This document shows, piece by piece, positions 25,717-34,827 of a DNA stretch of 64,000 nt. Under the pieces are notes generated by a model. It worked only from the letters and a program-made list of their open reading frames with translations, did not search any database and was not told where the DNA came from. Within the stretch, counting starts at the first letter, position 1. Each line of letters begins with the position of its first letter. A program made the translations under genes and the position numbers. This DNA is from JAKIWV01 sp963773945 (GTDB taxonomy: Archaea; Thermoplasmatota; Thermoplasmata; Lutacidiplasmatales; UBA184), in the NCBI GenBank assembly GCA_963773945.1, contig CAVZDD010000005.1:62001-126000 (forward strand), given 5' to 3'.

Positions 25717-25921
25717 TCTGAGCCGTCCGCTCCGCCGCCGATAGACAGGCCAACAGGTCGTCGCCGGTGGCCCGGGCGCTCTCCGGGGTCGGGCCCGAGA
25801 AGGTGAACTCGAGGTCACGACCCCGAACGTGCCAGGTCACGTGCGCCGGCTGGTCCGCCTCGAGGGCGGCTGCCAATCGTCGGGCCTCGGCCGCGGAGCT
25901 GTACCGCCGCCGGAGGCTCAC
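25664..25921 (-). CDS. KEOPS subunit Pcc1-like protein
   Basis: An 85-residue protein with the length and pattern of archaeal Pcc1: a helix AEARRLAAALEAD, two strands (HVTWHVRGRDLEFTFSG) and a second helix ESARATGDDLLACLSAAE. Pcc1 is the dimerising subunit of the KEOPS complex that makes t6A in tRNA. The match is by pattern only, since the family is short and variable. GTG 25921 overlaps the upstream stop by 4 bases; the 3' end overlaps the Etf gene tail to tail. Confidence 0.6.
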   Translation of the reverse strand: MSLRRRYSSAAEARRLAAALEADQPAHVTWHVRGRDLEFTFSGPTPESARATGDDLLACLSAAERTAQIIPKQRTDLGRRPSTDR

Positions 25922-26968
25922 TTGGATCGGTGCCGACGCGGTGCTTTCTCGTTCGCCGGGGTCGACGATGGACTCCCACCTCCCGGCGGGTTCGAGGGGG
26001 GCGCGCCGTGCATTCCGCCTCCGGGACCCTGGTCCAGCGCCCCCGGGCGGATCGGCGCCGTGGTCTCGCGCCGGGCGAGCTCCTCCGTGCTCTTCAGGTC
26101 GAGATACCGGACGATCGACGGCCAGATCGTACCGTCGGTCCGGACCTTGTTCTCGAAATTATGCTCCGCGACGAACTTCTCGAAGGCCCTCGCCGTCGCG
26201 GCGTCCCACATGCCCGTTTTGGGACCCAGCAGGTAACCGAGCACCCCGAGGGACCGCTGGACGGACCTCACCGTCTCGGCGTCGAGCGGGCGCAACGAGC
26301 GCCGGGTCTTCGCGGGACAGCAGCGTCATGTCGTAGATGCGGAAGATCCGGTCCAATTCCTCGATAGGCGTGGCGTGGTCGTCGACCCGCACATCGATCC
26401 AGCGGTCGAGGCCCCCCCGATAGCCTCCCCGCTCTTTCCAGACGAGTAAGGCCGCGGACTGCATGCCCCGACGATCGCCGCCTTCCCGCTGGCCGGCGAC
26501 TAGCGCGGCGAGCAGTCGCTCCGGGAGGTCGCCGGGGGTCGTTTCGAACGTGCGGGCCATTCCCCGGACCACTTCACCGGAGTAGAGGATGTTGCCCTGA
26601 CAGGAGTACCCGTTGCCGACGATGTGGCCAGCCCATTCGAGGCAGTGGGCCCCGGTGAAGGCCGCGGCCCGGCCCTTTCCATCCACGACGCCAAGTTGGA
26701 TATCGTCGCGGTCCGGCGACTCCGTGCTGAGCCGCGCGACGACCTCCGATGCGGAGAGGCCCTTGCGCAGCAGTTCCAGGCCCTTGGGTCCCTGCGACCC
26801 GTCGGAGCTGGCCTGCGTCGCGAGCGCGCCGACGCCCGCTTGCCCCCACGGGACTACGGCACCGGCGGCGATGAATTTCGACTGGATCGCGACGCCCCAT
26901 TCCCCCCGGCCGGGGTCCCACGCCACGATGGAGAATGTTCCATGGGGGGGGAGAGACACCGTCGTCAT
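25918..26968 (-). CDS. DUF1028 protein with C-terminal peptidoglycan-binding-like domain (apparent frameshift)
   Basis: The N-terminal 220 residues are DUF1028, an Ntn-hydrolase-like fold: FSIVAWDPGRGEWGVAIQSKF, GVGALATQA, HIVGNGYSCQGNIL and WIDVRVDDHATPIEELDRIF. After SREDPALV the frame turns to Arg-rich sequence, while the next frame (26295 to 25918) holds VRSVQRSLGVLGYLLGPKTG and MWDAATARAFEKF, the putative PG-binding domain normally fused to DUF1028. Reading GTTGCG near 26295 as GTGCG would join them (ALVRPLDAET). So one extra T is likely. A TATA-like CCTTAAGG is centred 29 bp before ATG 26968. Confidence 0.75.
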
Positions 26969-26993
26969 GCTGAGCGAGGGGGAGATTCCAGAG

Positions 26994-27001
26994 CCTTAAG
27001 G
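26994..27001 (-). promoter_or_regulatory. TATA-like element of the DUF1028 gene
   Basis: CCTTAAGG is centred 29 bp upstream of the ATG at 26968. Confidence 0.45.
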
Positions 27002-27025
27002 CCCCCGTGGGGGGGGACTTCGAGG

Positions 27026-27670
27026 TTACGCTTCCTCAGGCTCGATGCCCGGGGGGAGCTTCGCCGGGGGCGCCGCGCGGGCGACCGCCGGCGTGGGCAG
27101 CGGCACGCGACTCTGGACCGCCTCCCAGAGCCGGTCGATCGGAGTCCAGAAATCCGCCGTGGCGCCTCCGCGTTCGTAGGCCGCCTGCGCCTCGTCGACA
27201 CAGGATTGCACATCCGCGAGGTCCACGCCGAGGCTTGGCGCGAATGTGATGGCCGCTTTCGCGAGCAACAGCTGGGTGGCGGCCCACTCGCGAGCCTTCT
27301 TCGCGTCGCGGTCCCCGGGGGTGAGCTTGAAATCCGGGTCCCAATGCGGCGGTTGAGGCGCCGGAATCGCTGTCCGGAGTCGGATCCAGGGCTCGGGAAT
27401 CGTCGGCCACCGGGGTTCAGCCAACCGCACGGAAAATTGGTCGAGGGCCTTCTCAGCGTCCGGGAACTCGCCGGCCGCGAGGGTCGCGGCGACCCGTTCC
27501 AGCGGTTTCACGAGGTCGACGCTCGGAGCGCCGCGCCAGATGGGGAGCCGGAGCACGAGTCGGTCTGGCGCGAGTCGGCGGACAGCGTGCTGCATTTTGT
27601 CGCCGGGCAGAGGTGCCGCCGGCGCCAGGGGCGCATCGATCGGCGGAGGCTTGTTCGGAGCGCCGGGCAA
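27026..27670 (-). CDS. hypothetical protein in the lipid-reductase operon
   Basis: A 214-residue soluble-looking protein with Pro/Ala-rich ends and a mainly helical middle (for example PLERVAATLAAGEFPDAEKAL and AREWAATQLLLAKAAI). I recognise no family. It probably starts at TTG 27670, which is preceded by GGAGGG at a good spacing, and it lies 17 bases after the geranylgeranyl reductase stop, so both are in one transcript. An ATG at about 27595 is the alternative start. Confidence 0.65.
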   Translation of the reverse strand: MPGAPNKPPPIDAPLAPAAPLPGDKMQHAVRRLAPDRLVLRLPIWRGAPSVDLVKPLERVAATLAAGEFPDAEKALDQFSVRLAEPRWPTIPEPWIRLRTAIPAPQPPHWDPDFKLTPGDRDAKKAREWAATQLLLAKAAITFAPSLGVDLADVQSCVDEAQAAYERGGATADFWTPIDRLWEAVQSRVPLPTPAVARAAPPAKLPPGIEPEEA

Positions 27671-27687
27671 GAGACCCTCCGCGTTCC

Positions 27688-28878
27688 CTACAGGAACGCT
27701 TCGAACTCCTTGGTGACTTCGGGATATTTCTCGTGGACGGCCTTGAGGATGTTCAACACGCTGAGCTTCTCGAGCTTGACGCCCTGTAGCGCGTCGATGA
27801 TCTTGTCGAAGGTCTCATCCGGCAAGCCCACGAGCTTCTCCTTGGCCAGCCAATTCCGGTAGAGCTTGTCCTCGAGCTTGACCCGCCAACCCTTCTCGTA
27901 GGCCTGGAGGAACTCCTTCGATGTGTCGTTCGCGGTGATCGCCTGCACGGCCACCTCCCCCGCGATCTTGCCCGCGATGCACCCGTTCGCGATCCCTCCG
28001 CCCGTGAGCGGGTCGATCATGCGCGCCGCGTCTCCGACGAGCATGATGCCGTTGGCGACGGTCTGCTTCATCGGGGCGGAGATCGAGACGCCCCCGCCGA
28101 CCATGTCGATCTTCTTGCCCTTCGAGTACGCCGGGTGCTCGGCGATCCACTTGTCGAGGTACATCTTGACGTCGGCCGGATTGTGAAGCTTCGACACTTG
28201 GACCCCGATGCCGACGTTGGCGAGGCCCTCGCCCTTGGGGAAGATCGAAACGTACCCCCCGGGGGCGACCTTGCCCAAGTAGAAGTCGCAGTACCGAACA
28301 TCCGAGTCGACGTTCGTCATTCGGTACTGAATGCACGAGTCCATGTCCCGCAGCTGGAGATTCGTGGGGAGGCCGGCCCAGCGCCCCACCTGCGACTCGA
28401 ATCCGTCGGCGCCGATGAGGATCGGGGCGCGGATCTCGAAGGTCTGGCCGGACTGCTTCGCGGTGACGCCTACGAAGTTACCATTGTCGCGAAGGAGGTT
28501 GATCGCAGAGGTCTTGAGCATGACATCGGCGCCGGCATTGGCGGCGTCGATGGCCAGCTGCTTGTCGAAGGAGTCCCGCTCGACGACGTACCCCACTTCG
28601 TTTCCGGCGTGTTTCTCGTTGATCTCGAGGACCTTTTCGGAGGGCGAATAGATCCGCGCGCCTTCCACCTCGACGTTGATCCAACGGGAGGAGGGCTTGA
28701 TGCCGACGTCCTCGAGCCAGGCCTTGCTCATGCCCTCGCCGCAGCGCACCGGAGAACCGATCTCCTGGCGCTTCTCGATCATCAGCACCTTCGCGCCGTG
28801 CTTGGCCGCCCACTTGGCGGTCATCGAGCCGGCCGGACCGGCCCCGATAACGAGCACGTCGGTCTTCAAATTCTGCAC
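27688..28878 (-). CDS. geranylgeranyl reductase (archaeal ether-lipid saturation)
   Basis: An FAD enzyme of 396 residues that saturates the isoprenoid chains of archaeal phospholipids. It shows the dinucleotide motif VLVIGAGPAGSMTA, EIGSPVRCGEGMSKAWLEDVGI (the GGR signature), GADGFESQVGRWAG, and GDAARMIDPLTGGGIANGC. It closely resembles the Thermoplasma enzyme in pattern and length. GTG 28878 follows a purine-rich GGAAGGGGGG. The ferredoxin gene immediately upstream is the likely electron donor. FixC-like dehydrogenase is an unlikely alternative. Confidence 0.93.
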   Translation of the reverse strand: MQNLKTDVLVIGAGPAGSMTAKWAAKHGAKVLMIEKRQEIGSPVRCGEGMSKAWLEDVGIKPSSRWINVEVEGARIYSPSEKVLEINEKHAGNEVGYVVERDSFDKQLAIDAANAGADVMLKTSAINLLRDNGNFVGVTAKQSGQTFEIRAPILIGADGFESQVGRWAGLPTNLQLRDMDSCIQYRMTNVDSDVRYCDFYLGKVAPGGYVSIFPKGEGLANVGIGVQVSKLHNPADVKMYLDKWIAEHPAYSKGKKIDMVGGGVSISAPMKQTVANGIMLVGDAARMIDPLTGGGIANGCIAGKIAGEVAVQAITANDTSKEFLQAYEKGWRVKLEDKLYRNWLAKEKLVGLPDETFDKIIDALQGVKLEKLSVLNILKAVHEKYPEVTKEFEAFL

Positions 28879-28905
28879 AGCGGTTCCCCCCTTCCAAGTC
28901 GACGC

Positions 28906-29097
28906 TTACCCGATAGCGATCGCGCCGACGGGACACGCCCGGACGCAGATCTCACACCGCGTGCAGATCTTTTCGTCGAAGGTAATCCGGGTCTCGTCCA
29001 GGTAGATGCAGTTGAGCGGGCAGATGCCGACGCAGGCTCCGCAGTAGATGCAAATCTGGCCGCTCGACTCGATGTGGAGCGTCTTCTTGCTCGGCAT
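28906..29097 (-). CDS. 2[4Fe-4S] ferredoxin
   Basis: A 63-residue ferredoxin with two complete cluster motifs, CIYCGACVGICP and CTRCEICVRACP. It sits 27 bases before the geranylgeranyl reductase gene in the same transcript and probably feeds it electrons, as in other archaea where the two genes are paired. ATG 29097 follows a strong TATA box (29124-29137); the longer frame starting at 29118 would begin almost within that box. Confidence 0.93.
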   Translation of the reverse strand: MPSKKTLHIESSGQICIYCGACVGICPLNCIYLDETRITFDEKICTRCEICVRACPVGAIAIG

Positions 29098-29123
29098 GCG
29101 CAGCGTCGGGCGTGTCACCGGGC

Positions 29124-29137
29124 CCTATAGTATAAAT
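29124..29137 (-). promoter_or_regulatory. TATA box of the ferredoxin-reductase operon
   Basis: TTTATACTATAGG on the minus strand is an AT-rich island in GC-rich DNA. Initiation about 27 bases on gives a leader of roughly 9 bases. Confidence 0.65.
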
Positions 29138-29159
29138 GGTTTCTTGGAGGCGTATCCGG

Positions 29160-30131
29160 CTACCGGGATGCGACGGGTTTCTCGACCAGAGATTCCTGTT
29201 CTTCCAGCCAGCGCTCGGCGTCGATCGCCGCCATGCAACCGAAGCCGGCGGCCGACACGGCTTGCCGATACCGGTGGTCGTACACATCCCCGGCTGCGAA
29301 CACGCCCTCCACGGACGTGCGTGTCGTTCGGTGGGTCTTGACGTATCCATTCTCCTCGAGATCGACTTTGCCCCGAAGCATGTCCGTCGCCGGGTCGTAC
29401 CCGATCGCCACGAACATTCCCTGGACCGCGAGCGTGGTGGACTCCCCGGTTCGCACGTTCTTCAGGCGGACACCCTCCACGCTGTTCTCCCCGAGCACCT
29501 CTTCGACCACCGTATCGAGCCGGAACGAGATCTTCGGGTTCTTCCGCGCCCGGTCGACCATGATGCGGCTGGCCCGGAGGGTCGAACGCCGATGGATGAC
29601 CGTCACATGCGTGGCGAAGCGGGTCAGGAAGAGCGCCTCCTCCATCGCAGAGTCGCCGCCACCAATGCAGGCGAGCTCCTTGCCTCGGAAGAAGAATCCG
29701 TCACACGTGGCGCAGGCCGAAACGCCGTGGCCCATGAGCTTCTGTTCCGACGGAAGGTTGAGCCAGCGAGCGTTGGCCCCGGTCGCGAGGATCACGCTGT
29801 CTGCTTCGAGTACGCCCTGCGTCCCCAAGGTAAGCCGGAACGGACGGTGCGCGAAGTCCACCGACCTCACGCGATCGTCGATGAACTCGGTCCCGAATCG
29901 GACCGCCTGGGTCCGGATGCGCTCGACCAACTCGGGACCCTGGATACCCTCCGGAAACCCGGGAAAGTTCTCGACATCGGTGGTGATCATCAACTGACCG
30001 CCGGCCGGAACACCTCCCACGACGATCGGTTTCAGGTTCGCCCGCGCCGCGTAGATGGCGGCCGTAAGCCCCGCGGGACCGCTCCCGACGATGACCACCC
30101 GGGCGTGGCGCGACCGCGGTGCGTCGGGCAT
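29160..30131 (-). CDS. trxB: thioredoxin reductase
   Basis: A 323-residue flavoprotein with two dinucleotide folds (VVIVGSGPAGLTAAIYAARA and CIGGGDSAMEEALFL) and the redox motif CATC near residues 140-143 within SACATCDGFFFRGKE. The NADPH-site HRRSTLRAS and the closing GVFAAGDV with AVSAAGFGCMAA are present. It reduces thioredoxin-like proteins, with NADPH as likely donor. ATG 30131 lies 27 bp from a TATA-like GCTTACAAC, which excludes the longer frame. Confidence 0.93.
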   Translation of the reverse strand: MPDAPRSRHARVVIVGSGPAGLTAAIYAARANLKPIVVGGVPAGGQLMITTDVENFPGFPEGIQGPELVERIRTQAVRFGTEFIDDRVRSVDFAHRPFRLTLGTQGVLEADSVILATGANARWLNLPSEQKLMGHGVSACATCDGFFFRGKELACIGGGDSAMEEALFLTRFATHVTVIHRRSTLRASRIMVDRARKNPKISFRLDTVVEEVLGENSVEGVRLKNVRTGESTTLAVQGMFVAIGYDPATDMLRGKVDLEENGYVKTHRTTRTSVEGVFAAGDVYDHRYRQAVSAAGFGCMAAIDAERWLEEQESLVEKPVASR

Positions 30132-30178
30132 GACCGGTGGATGGTGGGAGGGGTTGTAAGCGTTCGCGGCGGTTTCCT

Positions 30179-30715
30179 TCACCGAGGAGACCGGTTCCGG
30201 GGCAAGCGGAGCAGGTCATCCGGCTCTGCCTCGGCGTAGCCGCTCCGGTAGAAGAGGAGCGGAGGGGCGTCGTCCCCCTCCTCGAGGGCCACTACGCATC
30301 CCAGGACGAGCATATGGTCCCCGGCCGGAATTTCCTGGTCCACCTGGCACTCGAAGGTCGCGATCGCCCCGTCGAGCAAGGCCGCCCCGGTTACGCCCCG
30401 ATGCAGGTCGATTCCCGCGAATTTCTCCTCCGGGGGAACGCGGCTCGCGAATCGCTGACTGATCCCCCGCTGGGTACCGGAGAGCACGCTCACAGCGAAT
30501 GCGGTGGACTGATGGATCGACGGCCACGCATCGGCGTCCGTCGTGATCGAAATCAAGATCCGGGGGGGCTCCAAAGACACCGAGAGGAACGCGTTCACGG
30601 TGAGGCCGCTGTCGCGCCCGTCGTGATGTGCGGTCACGATGGAAACGCCGGTGGCCCAGCGACCCATCAGCTGGCGGAACCGCGCAGGGTCGACGGAAGA
30701 GGGATGGGGAGGCAT
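30179..30715 (-). CDS. flavin reductase-like FMN-binding split-barrel protein
   Basis: A 178-residue protein of the flavin reductase domain family (HpaC-like). Features are FRQLMGRWATGVSIVTAHHDG, GLTVNAFLSVSLEPPRILISI (the FMN site), SVLSGTQRGISQRFAS and a final HMLVLGCVVAL. Such proteins give reduced FMN to two-component monooxygenases. No obvious monooxygenase partner is beside it; it follows the glycosidase gene after 75 bases. ATG 30715 was chosen because the upstream extension is Arg/Ser-rich. Confidence 0.85.
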   Translation of the reverse strand: MPPHPSSVDPARFRQLMGRWATGVSIVTAHHDGRDSGLTVNAFLSVSLEPPRILISITTDADAWPSIHQSTAFAVSVLSGTQRGISQRFASRVPPEEKFAGIDLHRGVTGAALLDGAIATFECQVDQEIPAGDHMLVLGCVVALEEGDDAPPLLFYRSGYAEAEPDDLLRLPRNRSPR

Positions 30716-30790
30716 CGGTCCTCCGCTATTCTTCCCCCCACTTGAAGGCGAGGACCGTACCCGCCCGACACGGCCCCGGCGCATTCGGGG

Positions 30791-33025
30791 TCACGTTTCG
30801 CTCGCGGCCGGGCCGAGGTCCAGGGTTCCAGAACCTCCTTCCGTTAGGTCCAGGCTGGTCCGTCCTCCTTGCACCCGAAGAGCACCTGTGCCGCGCCAGC
30901 TCACCGTCATCCGGGGCCGTTCCCATCGAAGATCTACCTGCCCGCCGAAGAGCGACAAACCCTGCAGGGATGCTTGGGCCCACTCGGGTGGGAACTGGGG
31001 CGCGACGGTGAGGGTGCGGTCCAGGGCCCGGGGGTGAAGGCCCCACAAGCCCTCGAAGAGCTGAGTCAGGAATGGAGCGATGCTAAACCCGAGCAGGAAG
31101 CAGGAGTCGAACGGTTCCGCCCGATCCCCCCGATAGCACTCGTTCAGCATCCCGGCCTCCTGGTCCAACTGCCGGGCCCAGCGGCGCAACCCCTCGACCC
31201 CCCGCTTCGTTTGTCCTGCGGCGAAGGCCGCCGCGATCGCCCAGGCCGAGGCGATGGGCCAGACCTGACCGTCGTGGTAGGAGATGGGATTGTACGTCGG
31301 GTCCGCGGAGGAGAGCGTGCGGTACCCCCACTCCGTAGCGAGGTCCCCGTTCGCGGCGCGTTCCACCGCGGCGAGGGCTCGATCCGGCGAGAGCAAGCCA
31401 TGGGCGACGACCTGCAACCCGTTGGGCCGTACTTTGTGCACCAGAGTGCCGTCCGCGCCGATCGTATCGAAGAGGTAATGTTCCTGGTCCCACCAGTAGC
31501 GACTCGAAATGGTCTGACGGAGCCGTACGGCCTCCTGACGCCACCGGGGACCATCCGCCTCCCGTCCAATCAAGGGGGCAAGCGCCCCCAATGCCCCCAG
31601 CGCTTCGGCCCAGAGTACCTGAATATCCACCGCGTGGGCGCGGCGGTCCGTCGAATCCCAAATCGTGGTATCGTAGGCATCGAAGCCGTAGTGGACCCTG
31701 CCGTGCTCCTCCGCCGCCTCGCGGATCCCTTCGGCCTCGTCTCCGTTCCGGATGAGTCCGCTCGTAGGGTCGATTTTCGCCCGCGCCCACTGTTCCACGA
31801 GTTGCAGCGGAGCGGCGAACTCTCGAACGAGGGAAACATCCCCGGTGTGTTCGACATACTGCTGGAGAAGGGCCGGATAGTAGAGGGTCGTGTCCGAGGT
31901 CCCATAGAGGAAGATCGGGCCGGGACCGATCTGCATGGGGAGTTCCCCGACCGCCCCTCCGAGCACCGGCAGCGGGGCACGGGCCTGGAATCGGAAGACG
32001 GAACGGAACGAGTTCGCCACCCACGGGGTATCTCCGAGCCAGAGCACCGCCGGCAACATCCAGGCCAAGTCGCGACACCAGAGCGCGGCGTACCATGGGT
32101 AGCCGGCGACGAGACCCACAAACCCCGGTTCCGGGGCGAAGTAGAGGCTGCGCAGCGCATCTCGGGCCAGAAGATAGCCCCGTTCGATCTCGGGTGCGCT
32201 GGGCAATTTCATCCGGGGCGTCCGGGCCGTCCACGCCCGTCGGGCCCCGTCGGCCTCGGGTCCCCATCGCTCCGCGTTCTCGAGGAGTTGAGCGGTTCGT
32301 TCGGGATGCGCGTGCACCTGCGTTTCCACCCCGCCCCAAATCAGGTACGACACGGTCGTCGGCGCTCCCGACGCGATCGGGATCGTCGTTTCGGCCGTCA
32401 CCGTATCGAGGGGTCCCCGGTACGGTCGCCTGTCCCACGGTTGCCCGTTGAGCCGGAACGACGTATTCGGGCCGTTCGACGCGAATTCGAGGGCCGAGCC
32501 GAAGGCGGTGATCCGGAGGCCGGTCGACGTGCGGTTCACGTCGTACTCGAACGGCTTGATCCCTTCAATCAGCACCGGTGCGAGCTCCGGATGAAAGGTC
32601 GTCTCGACTTGAAGGGCGATGGGGGTTGGCGACGAAGTCGAGAACGTCAAACGCCGCCCGACCCCGGGCAGATCCGCCAACGCAACGATTTCCTGGTCGA
32701 ACTGGAAAGGAGGCGACGCATGTCGGCTCTCGACTCGGGTCCGACTCGAAGTCAGACCGACGAGGCTTTCGGAGAGTCCCCGCCGGGCGCCCTGCGGATC
32801 GAGGTACTCCAGCCACCAAGCGCCTGTGAGGCGAACGCCCTCTCCGTACACTCCGCCCCAATCGATGTCCGCTCCCCGGGTCTCCCGAATGAGGGAGAGG
32901 TCACCGGAGGCACTCAGCACGGCGGCGGCCGACAGGCCCGTGAGCAGGATGGGGGCCCGGCTATCGACCGTCGACACCCGTCGGAGGGGTTCCACCGGGG
33001 GATCGAAAGTCTCGTCCATGCTCAC
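30791..33025 (-). CDS. glycogen debranching-type glycosidase (amylo-alpha-1,6-glucosidase family)
   Basis: A 744-residue enzyme. An N-terminal beta-sandwich (about 1-270) with LIRETRGADIDWGGVYGEGVR (core IRETRGAD) is followed by an (alpha/alpha)6 barrel: AGYPWYAALWCRDLAWMLPA (acid region), GFDAYDTTIWDSTDRRAHAVDIQ (cut here to DAYDTTIWDSTD) and NPISYHDGQVWPIASAWA. This is the GDE C-terminal type architecture, acting on glycogen or other alpha-glucans. It is cytoplasmic, with no signal peptide. Its start overlaps the stop of the upstream gene by 4 bases. Confidence 0.85.
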   Translation of the reverse strand: MSMDETFDPPVEPLRRVSTVDSRAPILLTGLSAAAVLSASGDLSLIRETRGADIDWGGVYGEGVRLTGAWWLEYLDPQGARRGLSESLVGLTSSRTRVESRHASPPFQFDQEIVALADLPGVGRRLTFSTSSPTPIALQVETTFHPELAPVLIEGIKPFEYDVNRTSTGLRITAFGSALEFASNGPNTSFRLNGQPWDRRPYRGPLDTVTAETTIPIASGAPTTVSYLIWGGVETQVHAHPERTAQLLENAERWGPEADGARRAWTARTPRMKLPSAPEIERGYLLARDALRSLYFAPEPGFVGLVAGYPWYAALWCRDLAWMLPAVLWLGDTPWVANSFRSVFRFQARAPLPVLGGAVGELPMQIGPGPIFLYGTSDTTLYYPALLQQYVEHTGDVSLVREFAAPLQLVEQWARAKIDPTSGLIRNGDEAEGIREAAEEHGRVHYGFDAYDTTIWDSTDRRAHAVDIQVLWAEALGALGALAPLIGREADGPRWRQEAVRLRQTISSRYWWDQEHYLFDTIGADGTLVHKVRPNGLQVVAHGLLSPDRALAAVERAANGDLATEWGYRTLSSADPTYNPISYHDGQVWPIASAWAIAAAFAAGQTKRGVEGLRRWARQLDQEAGMLNECYRGDRAEPFDSCFLLGFSIAPFLTQLFEGLWGLHPRALDRTLTVAPQFPPEWAQASLQGLSLFGGQVDLRWERPRMTVSWRGTGALRVQGGRTSLDLTEGGSGTLDLGPAASET

Positions 33026-33501
33026 GCACGGGGCTGGGCGCTGATCGGGTCAGAGAACTCGAACCAGACGAGCGGGGGTACTGCAATGTTCTGTAGCTCG
33101 AGCCGGACCCGGTGATGGGCGGAATCTTCGGGCACTCCGTCGAGCCGGAACTCGATTCGCTGGCCGGGACGGAGCTCGATTGGCCGAGCCAGTACGATGT
33201 CGCTCAGTGGGCGCTCGACGGCATGACCTTCGGTACGCACGAAGACACGTTCCGGAGGGAGGAGCTCTCCATCCCAAGCCACTCGAATGGACGAAAACGC
33301 GCCCACGCGAAGCGGCGGATTGAGGAGGGTGAATCCGACGCCGCCGGGCACCGCGTGGAGCGAGCGGGGAGCGTAAACACTTTTTTCCAGGAACTCCGCC
33401 ACCTGCGCGAGTCGCTCCGCAGAGTGGAGGCCGAACTCGCGGAGCAGCGAGACGGTTTCCCGAAGCAGCCCGACGTCCCCGTGGAGGTGGCGCAGGCTCA
33501 T
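33022..33501 (-). CDS. hypothetical protein coupled to the glycosidase
   Basis: A 159-residue protein with an N-terminal helical part (VGLLRETVSLLREFGLHSAERLAQ) and a C-terminal beta-rich half (SIRVAWDGELLPPERVFVR, RIEFRLDGVPED). No family recognised. It overlaps the glycosidase gene by 4 bases, so the two are translationally coupled and probably act together; a carbohydrate-binding or stabilising role is a guess. The ATG is 26 bp from a TATA-like CCTAAAC (33524-33531). Confidence 0.7.
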   Translation of the reverse strand: MSLRHLHGDVGLLRETVSLLREFGLHSAERLAQVAEFLEKSVYAPRSLHAVPGGVGFTLLNPPLRVGAFSSIRVAWDGELLPPERVFVRTEGHAVERPLSDIVLARPIELRPGQRIEFRLDGVPEDSAHHRVRLELQNIAVPPLVWFEFSDPISAQPRA

Positions 33502-33621
33502 GGGGGAGGGTAGCTCCTGAGCGGGTTTAGGCCTTCGACTCCCGAACCAGACGGCCCCCGGCGGGGTACCCCGCGGACTTCATAGTGGGCCAGACCTGCC
33601 GGTCCCGAACGGGGGAATTCG

Positions 33622-34827
33622 GTGGACGTTGTGGTTCTCGGCGGTGGAGGGCTCACCGGACGCTGCGCGGTATGGGACCTCGCCGAAAGCGGAGTATTCG
33701 ACCAGATCCGCGTCGCGGACCTCGACCGCGCGCTGGCCGACGAGGCCGCCCGCAAGGCCCCGGGCCATGCAAAGGTCACGGCCCACACGGTGGACGTCCG
33801 AGACCGATCCGCGCTCGTCGAGCTCCTCGGGGGGGCCCGAGTCTGCGTGAACGCGGTCCAGTACAACTTCAATCTCGATGTGATGGAAGGGTGTCTGGCG
33901 GCCGGGGTCGAGTACCTGGATTTCGGCGGGCTATTCCACACGACCAAGAAACAACTCGAGCTGCACGAGCGGTATCGGGCGGCCGGACTGCTGGCGGTTC
34001 CCGGGATGGGGCAGGTACCGGGCATCTCGAATATTCTCGCCGCCGCCGCCGCGGATGACCTGGTCTCCGTCGATTCGATCATGGTCCGGGATGGCTGGAA
34101 GGATTTCACCCAAGGCGCGCCGCCCGTGGTGTTCACTTGGTCCCCCAGCACCTTCCTCGACGAGATGGTCCTGCCGGCGATGGTGTGGGAGGACGGCGCC
34201 TATCGGGAGATGCCCGCGATGAGTGGCGGAGAGGAGTACGAATTCCCGGAGCCGATCGGCCGAACCCGGCTCTACCGAACCCTTCACTCCGAACCCGCGA
34301 CGTTTCCCGAGTCGTTCCGGTCGAAGGGACTCCGGCATTGCGAATGGAGAGAAGGGGGGCCGGGCATCGATGTGCTCCAACTGCTCGCCGCGTTGGGGCT
34401 CGGATCCGACCGGCCGCTCGAAATCCGGGGACATCCCGTGGCTCCCAAGGAGGTCCTGCTCGCCCTCCTGAAGCGGGAGAAGCTCCTCGGCTACCCGGAA
34501 GGCGTGCAGGTGGAAGACCGCGAGATCGTGGACGTCGAGGTCCGGGGCACGGACCGCTCCGGGCCCGTCACGCGTCACGCCTACGCCGCATTCCGCTCCA
34601 AGCCCGAGTGGGGCGTAGCCGCCACCGAGATCGCGGTCGGCGTGTGTGGATCGATCGCGGCGATCCTTATCGGACAGGGGAAGGCCGTGGGAAAGGGGGT
34701 CATCCCGCCCGAACTTTCCATGCCGTTCGGACCGTTCCGGGAGATGCTGGCGACCCGCAGCGTGGTCACCCGGATATGCCCTCCGGAACCCCCGCTCCGG
34801 CTCGGTGACAATAAGACGTCCCAGTGA
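33622..34827 (+). CDS. saccharopine dehydrogenase-like NAD(P) oxidoreductase, copy 1
   Basis: A 401-residue protein opening with the Rossmann motif VVVLGGGGLTGRCA, then VADLDRALADEAARK and NAVQYNFNLDVMEGCLAAGVEYLDFGG, the saccharopine-reductase pattern. PGMGQVPGISNILAA follows. The family oxidises or reduces C-N linked amino acid conjugates such as saccharopine or carboxynorspermidine. A distant paralogue lies at 59201. It is the first gene of the catabolic region. Start GTG 33622, with a weak TATA-like site 39 bp upstream. Confidence 0.82.
   Translation: MDVVVLGGGGLTGRCAVWDLAESGVFDQIRVADLDRALADEAARKAPGHAKVTAHTVDVRDRSALVELLGGARVCVNAVQYNFNLDVMEGCLAAGVEYLDFGGLFHTTKKQLELHERYRAAGLLAVPGMGQVPGISNILAAAAADDLVSVDSIMVRDGWKDFTQGAPPVVFTWSPSTFLDEMVLPAMVWEDGAYREMPAMSGGEEYEFPEPIGRTRLYRTLHSEPATFPESFRSKGLRHCEWREGGPGIDVLQLLAALGLGSDRPLEIRGHPVAPKEVLLALLKREKLLGYPEGVQVEDREIVDVEVRGTDRSGPVTRHAYAAFRSKPEWGVAATEIAVGVCGSIAAILIGQGKAVGKGVIPPELSMPFGPFREMLATRSVVTRICPPEPPLRLGDNKTSQ

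Noticed and set aside
27688..29097. FixC and FixX partners of the Etf fusion
   Set aside because: The flavoprotein has the geranylgeranyl reductase signature and the ferredoxin has two clusters, unlike FixX. The lipid role is better supported.
30869..33115. A 748-codon open frame on the plus strand opposite the glycosidase
   Set aside because: It is the antisense of a gene with clear family motifs; its composition is that of a shadow frame.
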